Both the position numbers and the translations under genes were made by a program. 64,000 nt of DNA from Acholeplasmataceae bacterium (lineage in GTDB: Bacteria > Bacillota_I > Bacilli_A > Acholeplasmatales > Acholeplasmataceae): contig JAIPGC010000003.1 of assembly GCA_021736335.1 (NCBI GenBank), positions 1-64,000 on the forward strand, written 5' to 3'. Of the stretch, positions 25,306-34,656 are shown piece by piece; within the stretch, counting starts at the first letter, position 1, and each line of letters begins with the position of its first letter. The notes under the pieces were generated by a model, which saw nothing but the letters and a program-made list of their open reading frames with translations, did no database searches and was not told the origin of the DNA.

Positions 25306-26454
25306 TTATAATAGATTTCTAAATATTGCAATCATATCGAGTTTTTCCCAAGAAAAGGACTCGTCTTCTCTACCAAAATGACCATATGCAGATGTTTTAG
25401 AATAAATTGGTCGCTTGAGATCAAGCATTTTAATAATACCTGCGGGTCTTAAATCGAAGTTTTCCTTGACAGCGTGATATATTTTTTCGATAGCAACTTT
25501 TTCCGTACCAAAGGTATCAATATAAATGCTGACTGGTTTTGCAACGCCAATCGCATATGCAATCTGTATTTCACAAGCATCTGCAATACCTGAACCAACG
25601 ATATTTTTAGCAATATATCTTGCCATATAAGCTGCGCTTCTATCGACTTTTGAAGGATCTTTTCCTGAAAATGCTCCACCACCATGTCTTGCATATCCTC
25701 CATAAGTATCGACGATGATTTTTCTTCCTGTCAAACCAGCATCTCCTGCTGGACCACCAATCACAAATCTTCCAGTAGGATTGATCTGATAAATGGTATT
25801 TGATGTATCATATCCCGATAGAACAGGACTTAAAACATGTTCATGTATTGCTTTTTTCAAAGCATCTTGAGTCCATGACTCATCATGTTGAGTAGATAAA
25901 ACAACTGTATGAATAGATACAGGATAATTGTGTTCATCATATGCGACAGTCACTTGAGTTTTCCCATCAGGACGTAGTCCTTTAATGATCTTATGCTTTC
26001 TGACATACGCCAAACGCTCAGCCAAACGATGAGCTAAGTAAATTGGAAGTGGCATCAATGCAAGTGTTTCATTATTTGCATAGCCAAACATAAAGCCCTG
26101 ATCTCCAGCACCTTGTTCTTTATGTTCTGATTCATCAACACCAAGAGCAATATCAGATGATTGTTCCTTAATCTTCACATCAACAACGACATGATCAGCA
26201 TTAAAGCCGGTGCCTTCTTCATCATATCCTATTTGACGAATTGCCTGTTTGATGATCTCTTGATAGTCAATATGCGCTTTAGTGGTAATCTCACCAAATA
26301 ATAAAGCATAATCAGTGGTTACTGCTGTTTCAACAGCAACTCTTGATTCTGGATCCTGTCTTAGACATGCATCCAATATTGAATCTGATATGAGATCTGC
26401 AACCTTATCTGGATGTCCTTCTGTTACAGATTCACTACTAAATAATTTTCTCAT
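25306..26454 (-). CDS. metK: S-adenosylmethionine synthetase
   Basis: This 382-residue enzyme makes SAM from methionine and ATP. The N-terminal [11 protein letters not shown], the signature hexa/nona motifs ([28 protein letters not shown]), and [21 protein letters not shown] are intact. ATG 26454 is preceded by GGAGG; an in-frame ATG at 26475 lies inside the riboswitch terminator and is rejected. Expression is controlled by a SAM-I riboswitch and terminator between promoter and gene, so high SAM shuts it off. Confidence 0.98.
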   Translation of the reverse strand: MRKLFSSESVTEGHPDKVADLISDSILDACLRQDPESRVAVETAVTTDYALLFGEITTKAHIDYQEIIKQAIRQIGYDEEGTGFNADHVVVDVKIKEQSSDIALGVDESEHKEQGAGDQGFMFGYANNETLALMPLPIYLAHRLAERLAYVRKHKIIKGLRPDGKTQVTVAYDEHNYPVSIHTVVLSTQHDESWTQDALKKAIHEHVLSPVLSGYDTSNTIYQINPTGRFVIGGPAGDAGLTGRKIIVDTYGGYARHGGGAFSGKDPSKVDRSAAYMARYIAKNIVGSGIADACEIQIAYAIGVAKPVSIYIDTFGTEKVAIEKIYHAVKENFDLRPAGIIKMLDLKRPIYSKTSAYGHFGREDESFSWEKLDMIAIFRNLL

Positions 26455-26472
26455 TTCTTTCCTCCTGCTTTC

Positions 26473-26507
26473 CAAAAAAAATACGCTTTCCCAAGGAAAA
26501 GCGCTAC
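26473..26507 (-). terminator. Riboswitch-controlled terminator of metK
   Basis: The stem GCGCTTTTCC/GGGAAAGCGT followed by ATTTTTTTT lies between the SAM aptamer and the metK ribosome site. It forms the OFF-state expression platform. Confidence 0.85.
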
Positions 26508-26520
26508 ATTTCGGATTTTC

Positions 26521-26612
26521 CTTATTGATGGGTTATACCCCTCGTGATAAGCACCTAATTGAATAGGTTGCTGCTACTTCGTCGGTCACTAGCCTCCGTA
26601 GCTCTGAATAAG
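26521..26612 (-). promoter_or_regulatory. SAM-I (S-box) riboswitch upstream of metK
   Basis: On the minus strand P1 is CTTATT (26612-26607) pairing with AATAAG (26526-26521). P2 is GCTAC/GTAGC with a kink-turn-like internal loop (GGA opposite GACGAA), followed by the invariant GCAACC, then P3 ending AGGTGC and the J3/4-P4 hairpin GAGGGGTATAACCC. Order and spacing fit the S-box. A terminator with T run follows, and metK is the regulated gene. The aptamer is short and its P2 apical part (GGCTAGTGACC) differs from the usual GGGACTGGCCC. Confidence 0.88.
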
Positions 26613-26640
26613 TTAACTTATTATTTTTAATTGCTCATTT

Positions 26641-26669
26641 ATAATACATGATTATGGTATAAAAGTCAA
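26641..26669 (-). promoter_or_regulatory. metK promoter
   Basis: The -35 TTGACT (26669-26664), 17-base spacer and -10 TATTAT (26646-26641) place the transcript start about 20 bases upstream of the riboswitch P1. Confidence 0.7.
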
Positions 26670-26694
26670 TAGATTTACTAATGAAATCGTTATT

Positions 26695-28005
26695 CTAGAA
26701 GTTGTTGTACATCTCACCAAATTCATCATGAAACTTAAGGAATCTTTCCTTCAAATCATAGTCAAAATAATTTGCAAGCTCTGTTTGAAATAATTTCATC
26801 ACAATATTGTGTGCCATTGGTCTTTTATAAGATTTTGGTCCACGCATCGTAATATATAAATCAGCAAGCAAAATGATCTGAGCTTCAATATCAGGTTGAA
26901 TGATTAGCATTTCCTTCAGGAACTTCTCATTAGCAGTATCTTCAATATGTGCTCTAGCGATATCTTCGCACTTTTGAGCGAGTTGCATGCGTTTAGCAAT
27001 CTTTGATCCAAGCTCGGTTTTCTCTTTGAGCATATCATAAGATTGCTCATCAAATGAATTCATGTCATTCAGTAGATTCTTAATCTCTTGATATTGAAGA
27101 TGCACCATGGCATAGCTATTCATTTGTTCAATGCGTAATTGAGCAAGTCCATAATTGTTTGCTAATTTCTCACTCATGAGTTGTACTTGATATGCATGTC
27201 TTTTGTCCATTAAAGTGTATGAACTTGAAAAAACAACTGAGAACAAATCACCGACAATATGAGAGAAATCACCTTGTACTTGACGTCTTTTTATCAGTTC
27301 TTTTTTTCTTTCTTCTTGCATGTATTGTCCCATAGACACAATCGCATAAACTACAAAATAAAAGAGGATAAAGAGTAAGGTTCTAAGTAAAATATCGCTA
27401 AACTCTGGCAATTTGATAAATGCTGGTAAAAACTCAATGATGGATTGTCCATTAACAAGTCCATGAAAATTATAAGTCCATATTAAATGAATTGCAGTGA
27501 GTAATGCAAGCAAAGCTTGAAAACTACTACTCAACAGTTTTTTCTCTTGATATAACGAAATAACAACGATTGCATAATACATTAAGATATAAGCTCCAGT
27601 TTCAAAATATTCCTTTTGATAGAGTCTAGCATAAATTAAAACGGATGAAAAGAAGATATAAAATGCCGCGACATACATAGCAACACTTTGTTTGGTCTTA
27701 TCATTTGGGTCTAAATTGATCAGTTTTTTAAGCAATTTATTAATGACATAGGTTAAAGGGAAAGCAATGAGGGTCACTACCCAATCAGAAACGCCACCTT
27801 CAACACTAAGTGATAAGATCAATAAGATAATAGAATACATTAAGTTTGATAAGAAAATAATATTTTTTATAACGACATTTCTACGATAAAGCACAGCGGT
27901 ATCATTGGTAATATCGACACCTTGCTCAAAACCAAAAAACTTAGCAAATATATCTTTGCCAAGTGCTTTTAAATTCCAAATGCTATACTTTTTCGTTTTT
28001 GCCAC
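26695..28005 (-). CDS. Membrane protein with degenerate HD-GYP domain
   Basis: The 436-residue protein starts at GTG with AGGAT upstream (a stop precedes it in frame). Residues 45-235 hold about six transmembrane segments. The remainder aligns with an HD-GYP phosphodiesterase fold: HAYQVQLMSEKLANNYGL (first helix), SFDEQSYDMLKEKTELGSKI (LTxEExxxMKxHPxxG-like), AQIILLADLYITMRGPKSYK (ARIIAVADxYDAMTSxRxYR-like) and FDYDLKERFLKF (FDPxLVxxFL-like). The HD metal motif (here HLQYQE) and the HHExxDGxGYP loop are lost, so catalysis is not expected. It may be a signalling receptor or scaffold. It is the last gene of a priA-fmt-pgpA run. Confidence 0.72.
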   Translation of the reverse strand: MAKTKKYSIWNLKALGKDIFAKFFGFEQGVDITNDTAVLYRRNVVIKNIIFLSNLMYSIILLILSLSVEGGVSDWVVTLIAFPLTYVINKLLKKLINLDPNDKTKQSVAMYVAAFYIFFSSVLIYARLYQKEYFETGAYILMYYAIVVISLYQEKKLLSSSFQALLALLTAIHLIWTYNFHGLVNGQSIIEFLPAFIKLPEFSDILLRTLLFILFYFVVYAIVSMGQYMQEERKKELIKRRQVQGDFSHIVGDLFSVVFSSSYTLMDKRHAYQVQLMSEKLANNYGLAQLRIEQMNSYAMVHLQYQEIKNLLNDMNSFDEQSYDMLKEKTELGSKIAKRMQLAQKCEDIARAHIEDTANEKFLKEMLIIQPDIEAQIILLADLYITMRGPKSYKRPMAHNIVMKLFQTELANYFDYDLKERFLKFHDEFGEMYNNF

Positions 28006-28022
28006 GCATCATCATCCTATTC

Positions 28023-28595
28023 TTATAAATCAAATATACTGAATCTTTTGACTCCAATATCCTCATGAGCTAAATCTTCGTTCATGACTTGAGCAACTCT
28101 AGTTGATGCTGCTGCTGCAATAGCACCTACAATATCATCTAAGAATGTATGGCAGATGCCAGGTTCTTTACCTGCATCATTTAATCTTTTGACGATGCCA
28201 TGTTTATTCACATCAATATCACCAAAATTGGTTTGTCCAATGGTCCCATAAAGTCCTGCAACCTCTAAACCCATTGTTTCATCAATGCCAAATAATCCTA
28301 AATCCTCATAGATGATATCCTGAATTGGTCCTTGGAACATGCCTTCTTCAGCGAGTCGATCAATTTCAGCACCTAATTGGACATGATGAAATACATCTCT
28401 AAGTGATAAGATCTTTTCAACAGATTCTAAACAGATGTCTCTTGAAATATCATCTGTATATTTTGATTGCTGTTGATATGTGATTTCAGCAATTGATTCT
28501 AAAGTCACACCTCTTTTTAACAAGGTTTTCTTATTGAATTCAAACATTTCTTGTCTTGTGAAGATAATTTTCTTTTTCTTATCTTGATTAGCCAT
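28023..28595 (-). CDS. pgpA: Phosphatidylglycerophosphatase A (YutG type)
   Basis: The protein, about 190 residues long, is closely similar in pattern to Bacillus YutG: RGVTLESIAE, QSKYTDDIS, GLFGIDE, GLYGTIGQTNFGDIDVNKHGI and the acidic active-site segment HTFLDDIVGAIAAAAS with two Asp. PgpA dephosphorylates phosphatidylglycerol phosphate in membrane lipid synthesis. I prefer ATG 28595 (GAAGGG about nine bases upstream) to ATG 28604, which sits on the ribosome site. Its start overlaps the end of fmt. Confidence 0.88.
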   Translation of the reverse strand: MANQDKKKKIIFTRQEMFEFNKKTLLKRGVTLESIAEITYQQQSKYTDDISRDICLESVEKILSLRDVFHHVQLGAEIDRLAEEGMFQGPIQDIIYEDLGLFGIDETMGLEVAGLYGTIGQTNFGDIDVNKHGIVKRLNDAGKEPGICHTFLDDIVGAIAAAASTRVAQVMNEDLAHEDIGVKRFSIFDL

Positions 28596-29526
28596 TTGAT
28601 TCATTCCCTTCTATGAAGATATCACCAATACTGATAATATTTTGTCCATTCAGAAAATCTTTTACTGCCATACGTCTTTTTCCTGGAGCTTGTATTTCTA
28701 ATATTTCAATTGAGCCATCACCAGTAGCAATAATCAGTTTCTTTTTATTCTCAAGAACTGTTCCAGGTATTGCTTCACTGTCTATTATATCACTATTTGT
28801 TGCACGATAAAACTTGATTAAATGATTTCTTAAGAACGCATGTGCACCTGGTTCTTCAGACAAACCACGGATTCTATTGATAATCTTTTGGGAGGTTTCT
28901 TTGAAGTTAATCAATTCATCTTGATGCTTCAATGTGTACGCAAATGTGACTTGATTGCTATTTTGAGCTATACGGTTAATCTCATGCTTCTGATAATGAT
29001 CCAAAACAGAAATAATGAGCTTACTACCTAAAACACTTAATTTTTGGGAAAGCAATGTATAATTGTCATTTGCATCAATTTTTGTTTTCTCTTGCTTGAT
29101 GATGTCCCCACTATCCATCTGATATGCCATATACATAATGGTGATTCCAGTTTCTTTCTCACCATTAAATAAAGCATATTGAATGGGAGCGCCACCTCTG
29201 TATTTTGGAAGTAATGAACCATGAACATTGATCGCTTCAATTTTAGTAATCAGTTCCTTTGGTAGCATCTGCCCATAAGCTGCTGTGATAATTAAATCAG
29301 GTTTAGCATCTAAAACTGGTTGATAATCAACTCTTAGTTTCTCTGGTTGAAAAATAGGAATATGCTCACTTATTGCAAGTTTTTTTATAGGTGATTCAGT
29401 CATTATTTTCTTTCTTCCTACAACCTTATCAGGCTGTGTAACGACTAAAAGCACCTCATGATGTTGTATCAATTTTTCTAAAATTGGAACTGAAAACTGA
29501 GGAGTTCCCATAAAGACTAATTTCAT
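28588..29526 (-). CDS. fmt: Methionyl-tRNA formyltransferase
   Basis: This 312-residue enzyme formylates initiator Met-tRNA from 10-formyl-THF. The formyltransferase core has MGTPQFSVPIL at the N-terminus, the catalytic Asn-His in INVHGSLLPKYRGGAP and Asp in MAYQMDSGDI, and a C-terminal OB-like tRNA-binding domain (about 205-312). It follows priA after eight bases and overlaps pgpA. AGGTG precedes the ATG. Confidence 0.97.
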   Translation of the reverse strand: MKLVFMGTPQFSVPILEKLIQHHEVLLVVTQPDKVVGRKKIMTESPIKKLAISEHIPIFQPEKLRVDYQPVLDAKPDLIITAAYGQMLPKELITKIEAINVHGSLLPKYRGGAPIQYALFNGEKETGITIMYMAYQMDSGDIIKQEKTKIDANDNYTLLSQKLSVLGSKLIISVLDHYQKHEINRIAQNSNQVTFAYTLKHQDELINFKETSQKIINRIRGLSEEPGAHAFLRNHLIKFYRATNSDIIDSEAIPGTVLENKKKLIIATGDGSIEILEIQAPGKRRMAVKDFLNGQNIISIGDIFIEGNESNG

Positions 29527-29534
29527 AAAATCAC

Positions 29535-31850
29535 CTATACATTATCCAATGTTGGATAATACCTCATGGTTATATTTTTCGTTTCATAATTTTTTATTTG
29601 TTCAAATAAATCGATTCGATTCATTTGATCTTTTTTAACTGTCAATGTAAATCTAAATTGATCTTTGATGACCTTAATCATTGCTGGTGTTGGTCCTAAT
29701 ATATCATATCCTAAGGAAATAAGCTTCTTTCTTAAAAGAAAAGCTTGTTGATATGTCTTAAGATACTCACTGCCTTCAATTAGAATTTGTGAGGTCTCTA
29801 CGAATGGCATATATGAAGAGAGTTTACGGTAATAAATGGCTTCCTTATAAAAGTCTTCATAATGATTTAAAACATTTTTAATCGCATAGTGATCAAGATC
29901 ATAACCCTGTATCAGAGCCTCTCCTGGTAATAGACGGCCTGATCTACCTGTTACCTGATTAAATAGCATATAAGCTTGCTCACTGGCTTTATATGATGGC
30001 ACTTTGAGTGATAAATCAGCCATGATAATGCCAACCAAGGTTACTTTGGGGAAATCTAGACCTTTAGCAATCATTTGCGTGCCTAATAAAATATCTGCTT
30101 CTTCATTCATAAATTCATTCCAAATCAATTCATGACTCCCCTTGTGTGTCGTCACATTGGCATCCATACGAATGATTCTTGCTTCGGGTAACGCACTTCT
30201 TAGTGCTCGCTCGACATATTCGATACCAACGCCTACTTCTTTAACTGCTTTTTGACCGCAAACCTCACACGATTCACTAAATGGTTTTTCATATCCGCAA
30301 TAATGACACTTTAATGTGTTCTTATCCTTATAGTATGTAAGAGAAATATCACAATGAGGACATTTTGGTACATCACCACATTGTCTACATAAGACAAAAG
30401 GCGCATATCCCTTTCGATTGAATAAAAGCATGACTTGTTCATGTTTTTCTAATCTCTTTTTCATGCCTTCTAATAAAGCATTTGAAAATATCGATGAGTT
30501 TCCGCTTTCTAATTCTTTTTTCATATCAATCAAACTGACCTTTGGCATGGCAATATTTTGAGGTCTTTTGGTCAATTCTAATAATTTATACTCGTGATTT
30601 AAAGCTTTATACATTGAAACGATGCTAGGTGTTGCACTTCCTAAAACGACTGGTATCTGGTGATATTTCGCTCTTTCAAATGCAATCAATTTCGCATCAT
30701 AAAAGACACCTTCGGTTTGTTCATAAGATGCATCATGTTCTTCATCTATAATAATCAATCCAAGTTGATCAAGGGGTAAGAAGATTGAGCTTCTAGTGCC
30801 TAAAACAATCTGAGCTTTTTTTTCTTCAATCATACGGTACTGATCAAAGCTTTCACCTTTACTTAATGCACTGTGATAGATTGCAACTGATTCAAATCTT
30901 GATTTCAATCGTTTTGCCATGGGTGCGATTAAAGTGATTTCAGGAACTAAGACTAGGACTTGCTTATCTTTGATAAGTACTTGTTCAATCAAGTTCAAGT
31001 AAACCTCTGTTTTACCTGATCCAGTAATACCTTTTAATAAAAATATTTGGTTATGATTCAACGATTGACTGATAGCACTAACAGCTTGAACTTGCTCTTT
31101 GTTTAAAATAATTTCTTTATCTTCTAAAGAAAATTGATGAACAATATCTCTTTTAACTTCCTTTGCTTGTTGAATTAAAACACCATGTTTTTCAAGCGTT
31201 GAAAGACTGCTATTGGAAATGCCAAATGCTAGAAGTTCCTTCTTGAAATAGATGTTTTTATTCATGAATAAATCAAGAACCAATGGATATCGATCAATTT
31301 TTGCATAATGATGCTCTTGATTATAGCTATAGCTCAATTCAGTCTTAATTTTTCCTTTTTGTTTGATCACTGTGTCAATAGAAATCAATCCTAATTTAAC
31401 AAGTCTCTTCAATCTTGGATAATGAATCTGATCACTTTTCTTTAGCTTCCAAATACCCTTGGAATCAAACATTTCTAAAAGATCTGAAGGTATACCCTCT
31501 TTTTTGATCATAGTCACTATTTTTTGATAACCCATCTGTAATGCGTTAGGTAGTACTGTTGAAAAAATCGAACTGTAAAGGTTAGGAGCATAATGCATAA
31601 TGGAATCGATCATCAAAAATGTTTCATCACTTAAGGTAGGAACAACATCAATGACATCGATGATCTCTTTAGTTGCTTCATGACTTTCATCAGTCATCAT
31701 GACAACATATCCCATTCTTGTTTGTGTATTGAAAGGAACTAAAACACGCATGCCCCGGTCTAAAAAAGCCTGAAATTTTTCAGGAACAATATAGTCAAAA
31801 AAGCGATTAACTTCTTCGTGCTTAATATCTATTATGACCTTTGCAAACAT
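29535..31850 (-). CDS. priA: Primosomal helicase PriA
   Basis: The 771-residue replication-restart helicase has a 3'-binding N-terminal domain, winged helix, then LLKGITGSGKTEVYL (Walker A), DEEH (motif II), LGSATPS, and a zinc-binding module with eight cysteines (CRQCGDVPKCPHC, CHYCGY, CEVCG), ending with GTQMIAKGLDFP and the QVTGRSGR motif. I use ATG 31850, preceded by GGGTGAAAG; ATG 31862 is further upstream, and a TATAAT seven bases before it suggests that transcription starts about there. It follows the rbfA terminator, so it begins a new unit. Confidence 0.96.
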   Translation of the reverse strand: MFAKVIIDIKHEEVNRFFDYIVPEKFQAFLDRGMRVLVPFNTQTRMGYVVMMTDESHEATKEIIDVIDVVPTLSDETFLMIDSIMHYAPNLYSSIFSTVLPNALQMGYQKIVTMIKKEGIPSDLLEMFDSKGIWKLKKSDQIHYPRLKRLVKLGLISIDTVIKQKGKIKTELSYSYNQEHHYAKIDRYPLVLDLFMNKNIYFKKELLAFGISNSSLSTLEKHGVLIQQAKEVKRDIVHQFSLEDKEIILNKEQVQAVSAISQSLNHNQIFLLKGITGSGKTEVYLNLIEQVLIKDKQVLVLVPEITLIAPMAKRLKSRFESVAIYHSALSKGESFDQYRMIEEKKAQIVLGTRSSIFLPLDQLGLIIIDEEHDASYEQTEGVFYDAKLIAFERAKYHQIPVVLGSATPSIVSMYKALNHEYKLLELTKRPQNIAMPKVSLIDMKKELESGNSSIFSNALLEGMKKRLEKHEQVMLLFNRKGYAPFVLCRQCGDVPKCPHCDISLTYYKDKNTLKCHYCGYEKPFSESCEVCGQKAVKEVGVGIEYVERALRSALPEARIIRMDANVTTHKGSHELIWNEFMNEEADILLGTQMIAKGLDFPKVTLVGIIMADLSLKVPSYKASEQAYMLFNQVTGRSGRLLPGEALIQGYDLDHYAIKNVLNHYEDFYKEAIYYRKLSSYMPFVETSQILIEGSEYLKTYQQAFLLRKKLISLGYDILGPTPAMIKVIKDQFRFTLTVKKDQMNRIDLFEQIKNYETKNITMRYYPTLDNV

Positions 31851-31883
31851 GCTTTCACCCATTTTTATTATATCATCAATATG

Positions 31884-31909
31884 ACAAAAAAAGTAACCTA
31901 GGTTACTTT
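31884..31909 (-). terminator. Terminator of the rimP-rbfA operon
   Basis: The perfect 20-base palindrome AAAGTAACCTAGGTTACTTT is followed by TTTT on the minus strand. The rbfA stop codon lies inside it. Confidence 0.8.
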
Positions 31910-32244
31910 AATGTTTTTAGAATTTTATCAATATTATTGCCATAAGCCAATGCTTCATCGTATTTAAATACGAGATCAGGAATCTTACGGATATTATTGA
32001 TCTTCTTAGCAAGTTCCATACGAATGAGGATTCTGCTTTCCTCAATGGCTAAATGTGCCTTTTCAATCACTTTTGGATCATCGCTTAATATGGTGTAATA
32101 AATGGTAGCAAAGCTATTATCTTTGGTGACTTTTACTTCAGTTAAATTAATATACCCAAAACTTTTGTCTCTAACACTTTGATTGACAATGGTTGCAAGT
32201 TCTCTTTGAATCAAACTAGCTAAACGATCGGTTGTAATAGACAT
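31903..32244 (-). CDS. rbfA: Ribosome-binding factor A
   Basis: This 113-residue KH-fold protein helps mature the 30S subunit (16S 5' end). It shows RLASLIQRELATIV, the LTEVKVTKDNSFATIYYT strand-helix core and KIPDLVFKYDEALAYGNNID at the end, all typical. It begins one base after the infB stop, closing the conserved operon. Confidence 0.95.
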   Translation of the reverse strand: MSITTDRLASLIQRELATIVNQSVRDKSFGYINLTEVKVTKDNSFATIYYTILSDDPKVIEKAHLAIEESRILIRMELAKKINNIRKIPDLVFKYDEALAYGNNIDKILKTLK

Positions 32245-32245
32245 T

Positions 32246-34081
32246 TTAGTCCACCTCTACTTCCTTCATTTGTGAAGCTTCAACAATGTCACCAATCTTG
32301 ATATCATTGAAGTTTTCAATTGAGAATCCACATTCAAATCCTGTTCTAACTTCCTTCACATCATCTTTGAATCGCTTGAGTGATTGAAGTTTACCTTCAT
32401 AAACGACAATACCATCACGAAGTACACGCACTAATGCATCTCTTTTAATGACGCCATCAGTAACATACGCTCCAGCAATAGTTCCAATTTTTGATACTTT
32501 AAATGTTTCTCTAATTTCTGCTTGACCTGTTACGATTTCTTCAAAAGTAGGTTGTAACATACCTTTTAAAGCTGCTTCAACATCTTCAGCAACACGGTAG
32601 ATGATGCTGTATAATCTGATTTCAACACCTTGAGCATCAGCTGCCTGTTTAACAACTGAGGTAGGTCGCACATTAAATCCAATAATCACTGCGTTTGATG
32701 CATTTGCAAGTGTGACATCACTTTCAGTGATGGCACCTACTGTAGATCTAACGACATTGACATGGAATCCATCAACATCAATTTTTTCAAGTAAGTTTTT
32801 TAGTGCTTCAATAGAACCTTGAACATCACCTTTGATGATGATATTAAGAACTTTTTCTGAGCTTTCTATATCACCAAGCATATTGTCTAATGAAGCTTTC
32901 TTAACTGATTTTAATTCTCCATCTCTTTGTCTGGATTGTCTTTCATCAGCAATTTGTCTGGTAATTTTTTCATCAGTGAATGCCATGAAAATATCTCCAG
33001 CTTGTGGTACTTCATTAAGTCCAGTAATCTCAATTGGTTGAGAAGGTTTAGCTTCTTGATAACGACGTTTTAAGTCATCTTGCATGGTTCTGATTTTACC
33101 GTAGGTATTACCAATAACGATATAATCTCCAACTCTAAGTGTACCAGTTTCAACGATCAAAGTAGCAACTGCTCCTCTGCCCTTATCAAGACTAGCTTCA
33201 ATGACTGTACCTTTAGCTAGACGTTTTGGATTGGCTTTGAATTCATCAATTTCACTCATGAGTTGAATGACATCTAATAATTCTTCAAGTCCTTGTTTTT
33301 TAAGAGCTGATACATTGACGAAAGGTGTTTGTCCACCCCAAGCTTCTGGTATCAATCCTTTTTCAGATAATTCATTCATAACACGTTCTGGATTAGCAGA
33401 TGCCTTATCCATTTTATTGACTGCTACGATGATTGGAACTTTAGCTGCCTTCGCATGATCTAAAGCTTCTATGGTTTGTGGCATAACGCCATCATCTGCT
33501 GCGACGACTAAAACAACGATATCTGTTACTTTCGCTCCACGAGCACGCATTTCAGTAAATGCAGCATGACCTGGAGTATCGATAAAAGTAATAGGTTCAC
33601 CATTTCTGATGACTTGATAAGCACCAATATGTTGTGTAATTCCACCAGCTTCGCCTTCGACAACTCTTGATTTTCTAATGGCATCAAGTAATGTTGTCTT
33701 ACCATGATCAACGTGTCCCATGACGGTAACGATAGGAGGTCTTTTGACCATATCGTTTGGATCATCGACGATTTGCATTTCATCAAAACGCGTCACATCT
33801 GTGATGACTTCATCACGAACTTCATAACCTTCATCAAGTGCGATAACTTCAATGGTATCACGATCGATTACCTGGTTAATGCTCGTCATCAATCCAAGTT
33901 GCATCAATCTTTTGATCATAGCTGCGTTGCTTATGTTTAATCCTTCAGCTACAGCAGCGACATTCATATCAGGTTTATAAATAAAGATTTTTTCACCAAC
34001 AACCTTGACCTCTTTTTTATGAAATGTCGGCTTTTTGTTGACATTTTTCTTGTTTGTGTATTTTTTATTGTTTGCAGGCAT
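32246..34081 (-). CDS. infB: Translation initiation factor IF-2
   Basis: The 611-residue GTPase places formyl-Met-tRNA on the 30S subunit. G1 GHVDHGKT (122-129), G3 DTPGH (168-172) and NKMD are intact, followed by domains II-IV. The N-terminal region before the G domain is only about 110 residues, as in Mollicutes, compared with several hundred in many bacteria. I start at ATG 34081 (AAGGAAGTGAT upstream); the in-frame ATG 34102 lies inside the ylxQ coding end. Confidence 0.97.
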   Translation of the reverse strand: MPANNKKYTNKKNVNKKPTFHKKEVKVVGEKIFIYKPDMNVAAVAEGLNISNAAMIKRLMQLGLMTSINQVIDRDTIEVIALDEGYEVRDEVITDVTRFDEMQIVDDPNDMVKRPPIVTVMGHVDHGKTTLLDAIRKSRVVEGEAGGITQHIGAYQVIRNGEPITFIDTPGHAAFTEMRARGAKVTDIVVLVVAADDGVMPQTIEALDHAKAAKVPIIVAVNKMDKASANPERVMNELSEKGLIPEAWGGQTPFVNVSALKKQGLEELLDVIQLMSEIDEFKANPKRLAKGTVIEASLDKGRGAVATLIVETGTLRVGDYIVIGNTYGKIRTMQDDLKRRYQEAKPSQPIEITGLNEVPQAGDIFMAFTDEKITRQIADERQSRQRDGELKSVKKASLDNMLGDIESSEKVLNIIIKGDVQGSIEALKNLLEKIDVDGFHVNVVRSTVGAITESDVTLANASNAVIIGFNVRPTSVVKQAADAQGVEIRLYSIIYRVAEDVEAALKGMLQPTFEEIVTGQAEIRETFKVSKIGTIAGAYVTDGVIKRDALVRVLRDGIVVYEGKLQSLKRFKDDVKEVRTGFECGFSIENFNDIKIGDIVEASQMKEVEVD

Positions 34082-34085
34082 GTAA

Positions 34086-34376
34086 TCACTTCCTTTTTTC
34101 ATTCATCAATAATTGACTAAACCCCCTGTCGGTTATACCAATAACTTTGATGTCTTTTTTACCTATTGCTTGTGATATGTCTAATGATGTTAGAGTCTCC
34201 ATGACTTCTATTTTATAGAAATTTCCTTTGTCACGAACTTTCTTTTTAGTTAAATCTGATGCATCAGTAGCCAATATCATAAGAAAAACTTGACCGTTTC
34301 TAAGCTTTGTTAATGTTAATTCAGTACCAACTGTGACTTTTCTCGCACGGTATGCAAGGCCAATATTATGATTCAT
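34086..34376 (-). CDS. ylxQ: YlxQ, L7Ae-family RNA-binding protein
   Basis: The 96-residue protein has the L7Ae/L30e/S12e fold pattern: [33 protein letters not shown] and [10 protein letters not shown]. Family members bind kink-turns or RNase P RNA. It sits between rnpM and infB as in Bacillus, overlapping rnpM by 11 bases. Confidence 0.93.
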   Translation of the reverse strand: MNHNIGLAYRARKVTVGTELTLTKLRNGQVFLMILATDASDLTKKKVRDKGNFYKIEVMETLTSLDISQAIGKKDIKVIGITDRGFSQLLMNEKRK

Positions 34377-34638
34377 TTGCCAAAGTCAATAATTCATCAT
34401 AAATTGCATCAGGAACGACTACTTCGAGTTTCTTATCCAATGCTTTATTTTTCTTAGCGAGATTTATGACTTCTTTAGAGAGTTTCAAATAAGCACCACG
34501 GCCAGGCGCTTTGCCATTAAGATCAACAGAAACAAGTCCTTCTTTTGTTGCTGCTACACGAACCAAAGATTTCTTCGGTAAGACTTCTTTAGTTACAACA
34601 CATGTTCTCATGGGTATCTTTTTAACTTTTGCCATCAT
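34366..34638 (-). CDS. rnpM: YlxR/RnpM, RNase P modulator
   Basis: The 90-residue basic protein carries the DUF448 signature PMRTCVVTKEVLPKKSLVRV and the NGKAPGRGAYLK loop. In Bacillus, YlxR (RnpM) binds RNase P RNA and affects its activity. GAGGTG lies upstream of two consecutive ATG codons; either may be used. Confidence 0.93.
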   Translation of the reverse strand: MMAKVKKIPMRTCVVTKEVLPKKSLVRVAATKEGLVSVDLNGKAPGRGAYLKLSKEVINLAKKNKALDKKLEVVVPDAIYDELLTLANES

Positions 34639-34656
34639 CAGTCACCTCGTTACTTC

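Noticed and set aside
26455-26475. Upstream ATG for metK
   Set aside because: It lies in the riboswitch terminator stem and lacks a ribosome site; GGAGG is placed for ATG 26454.
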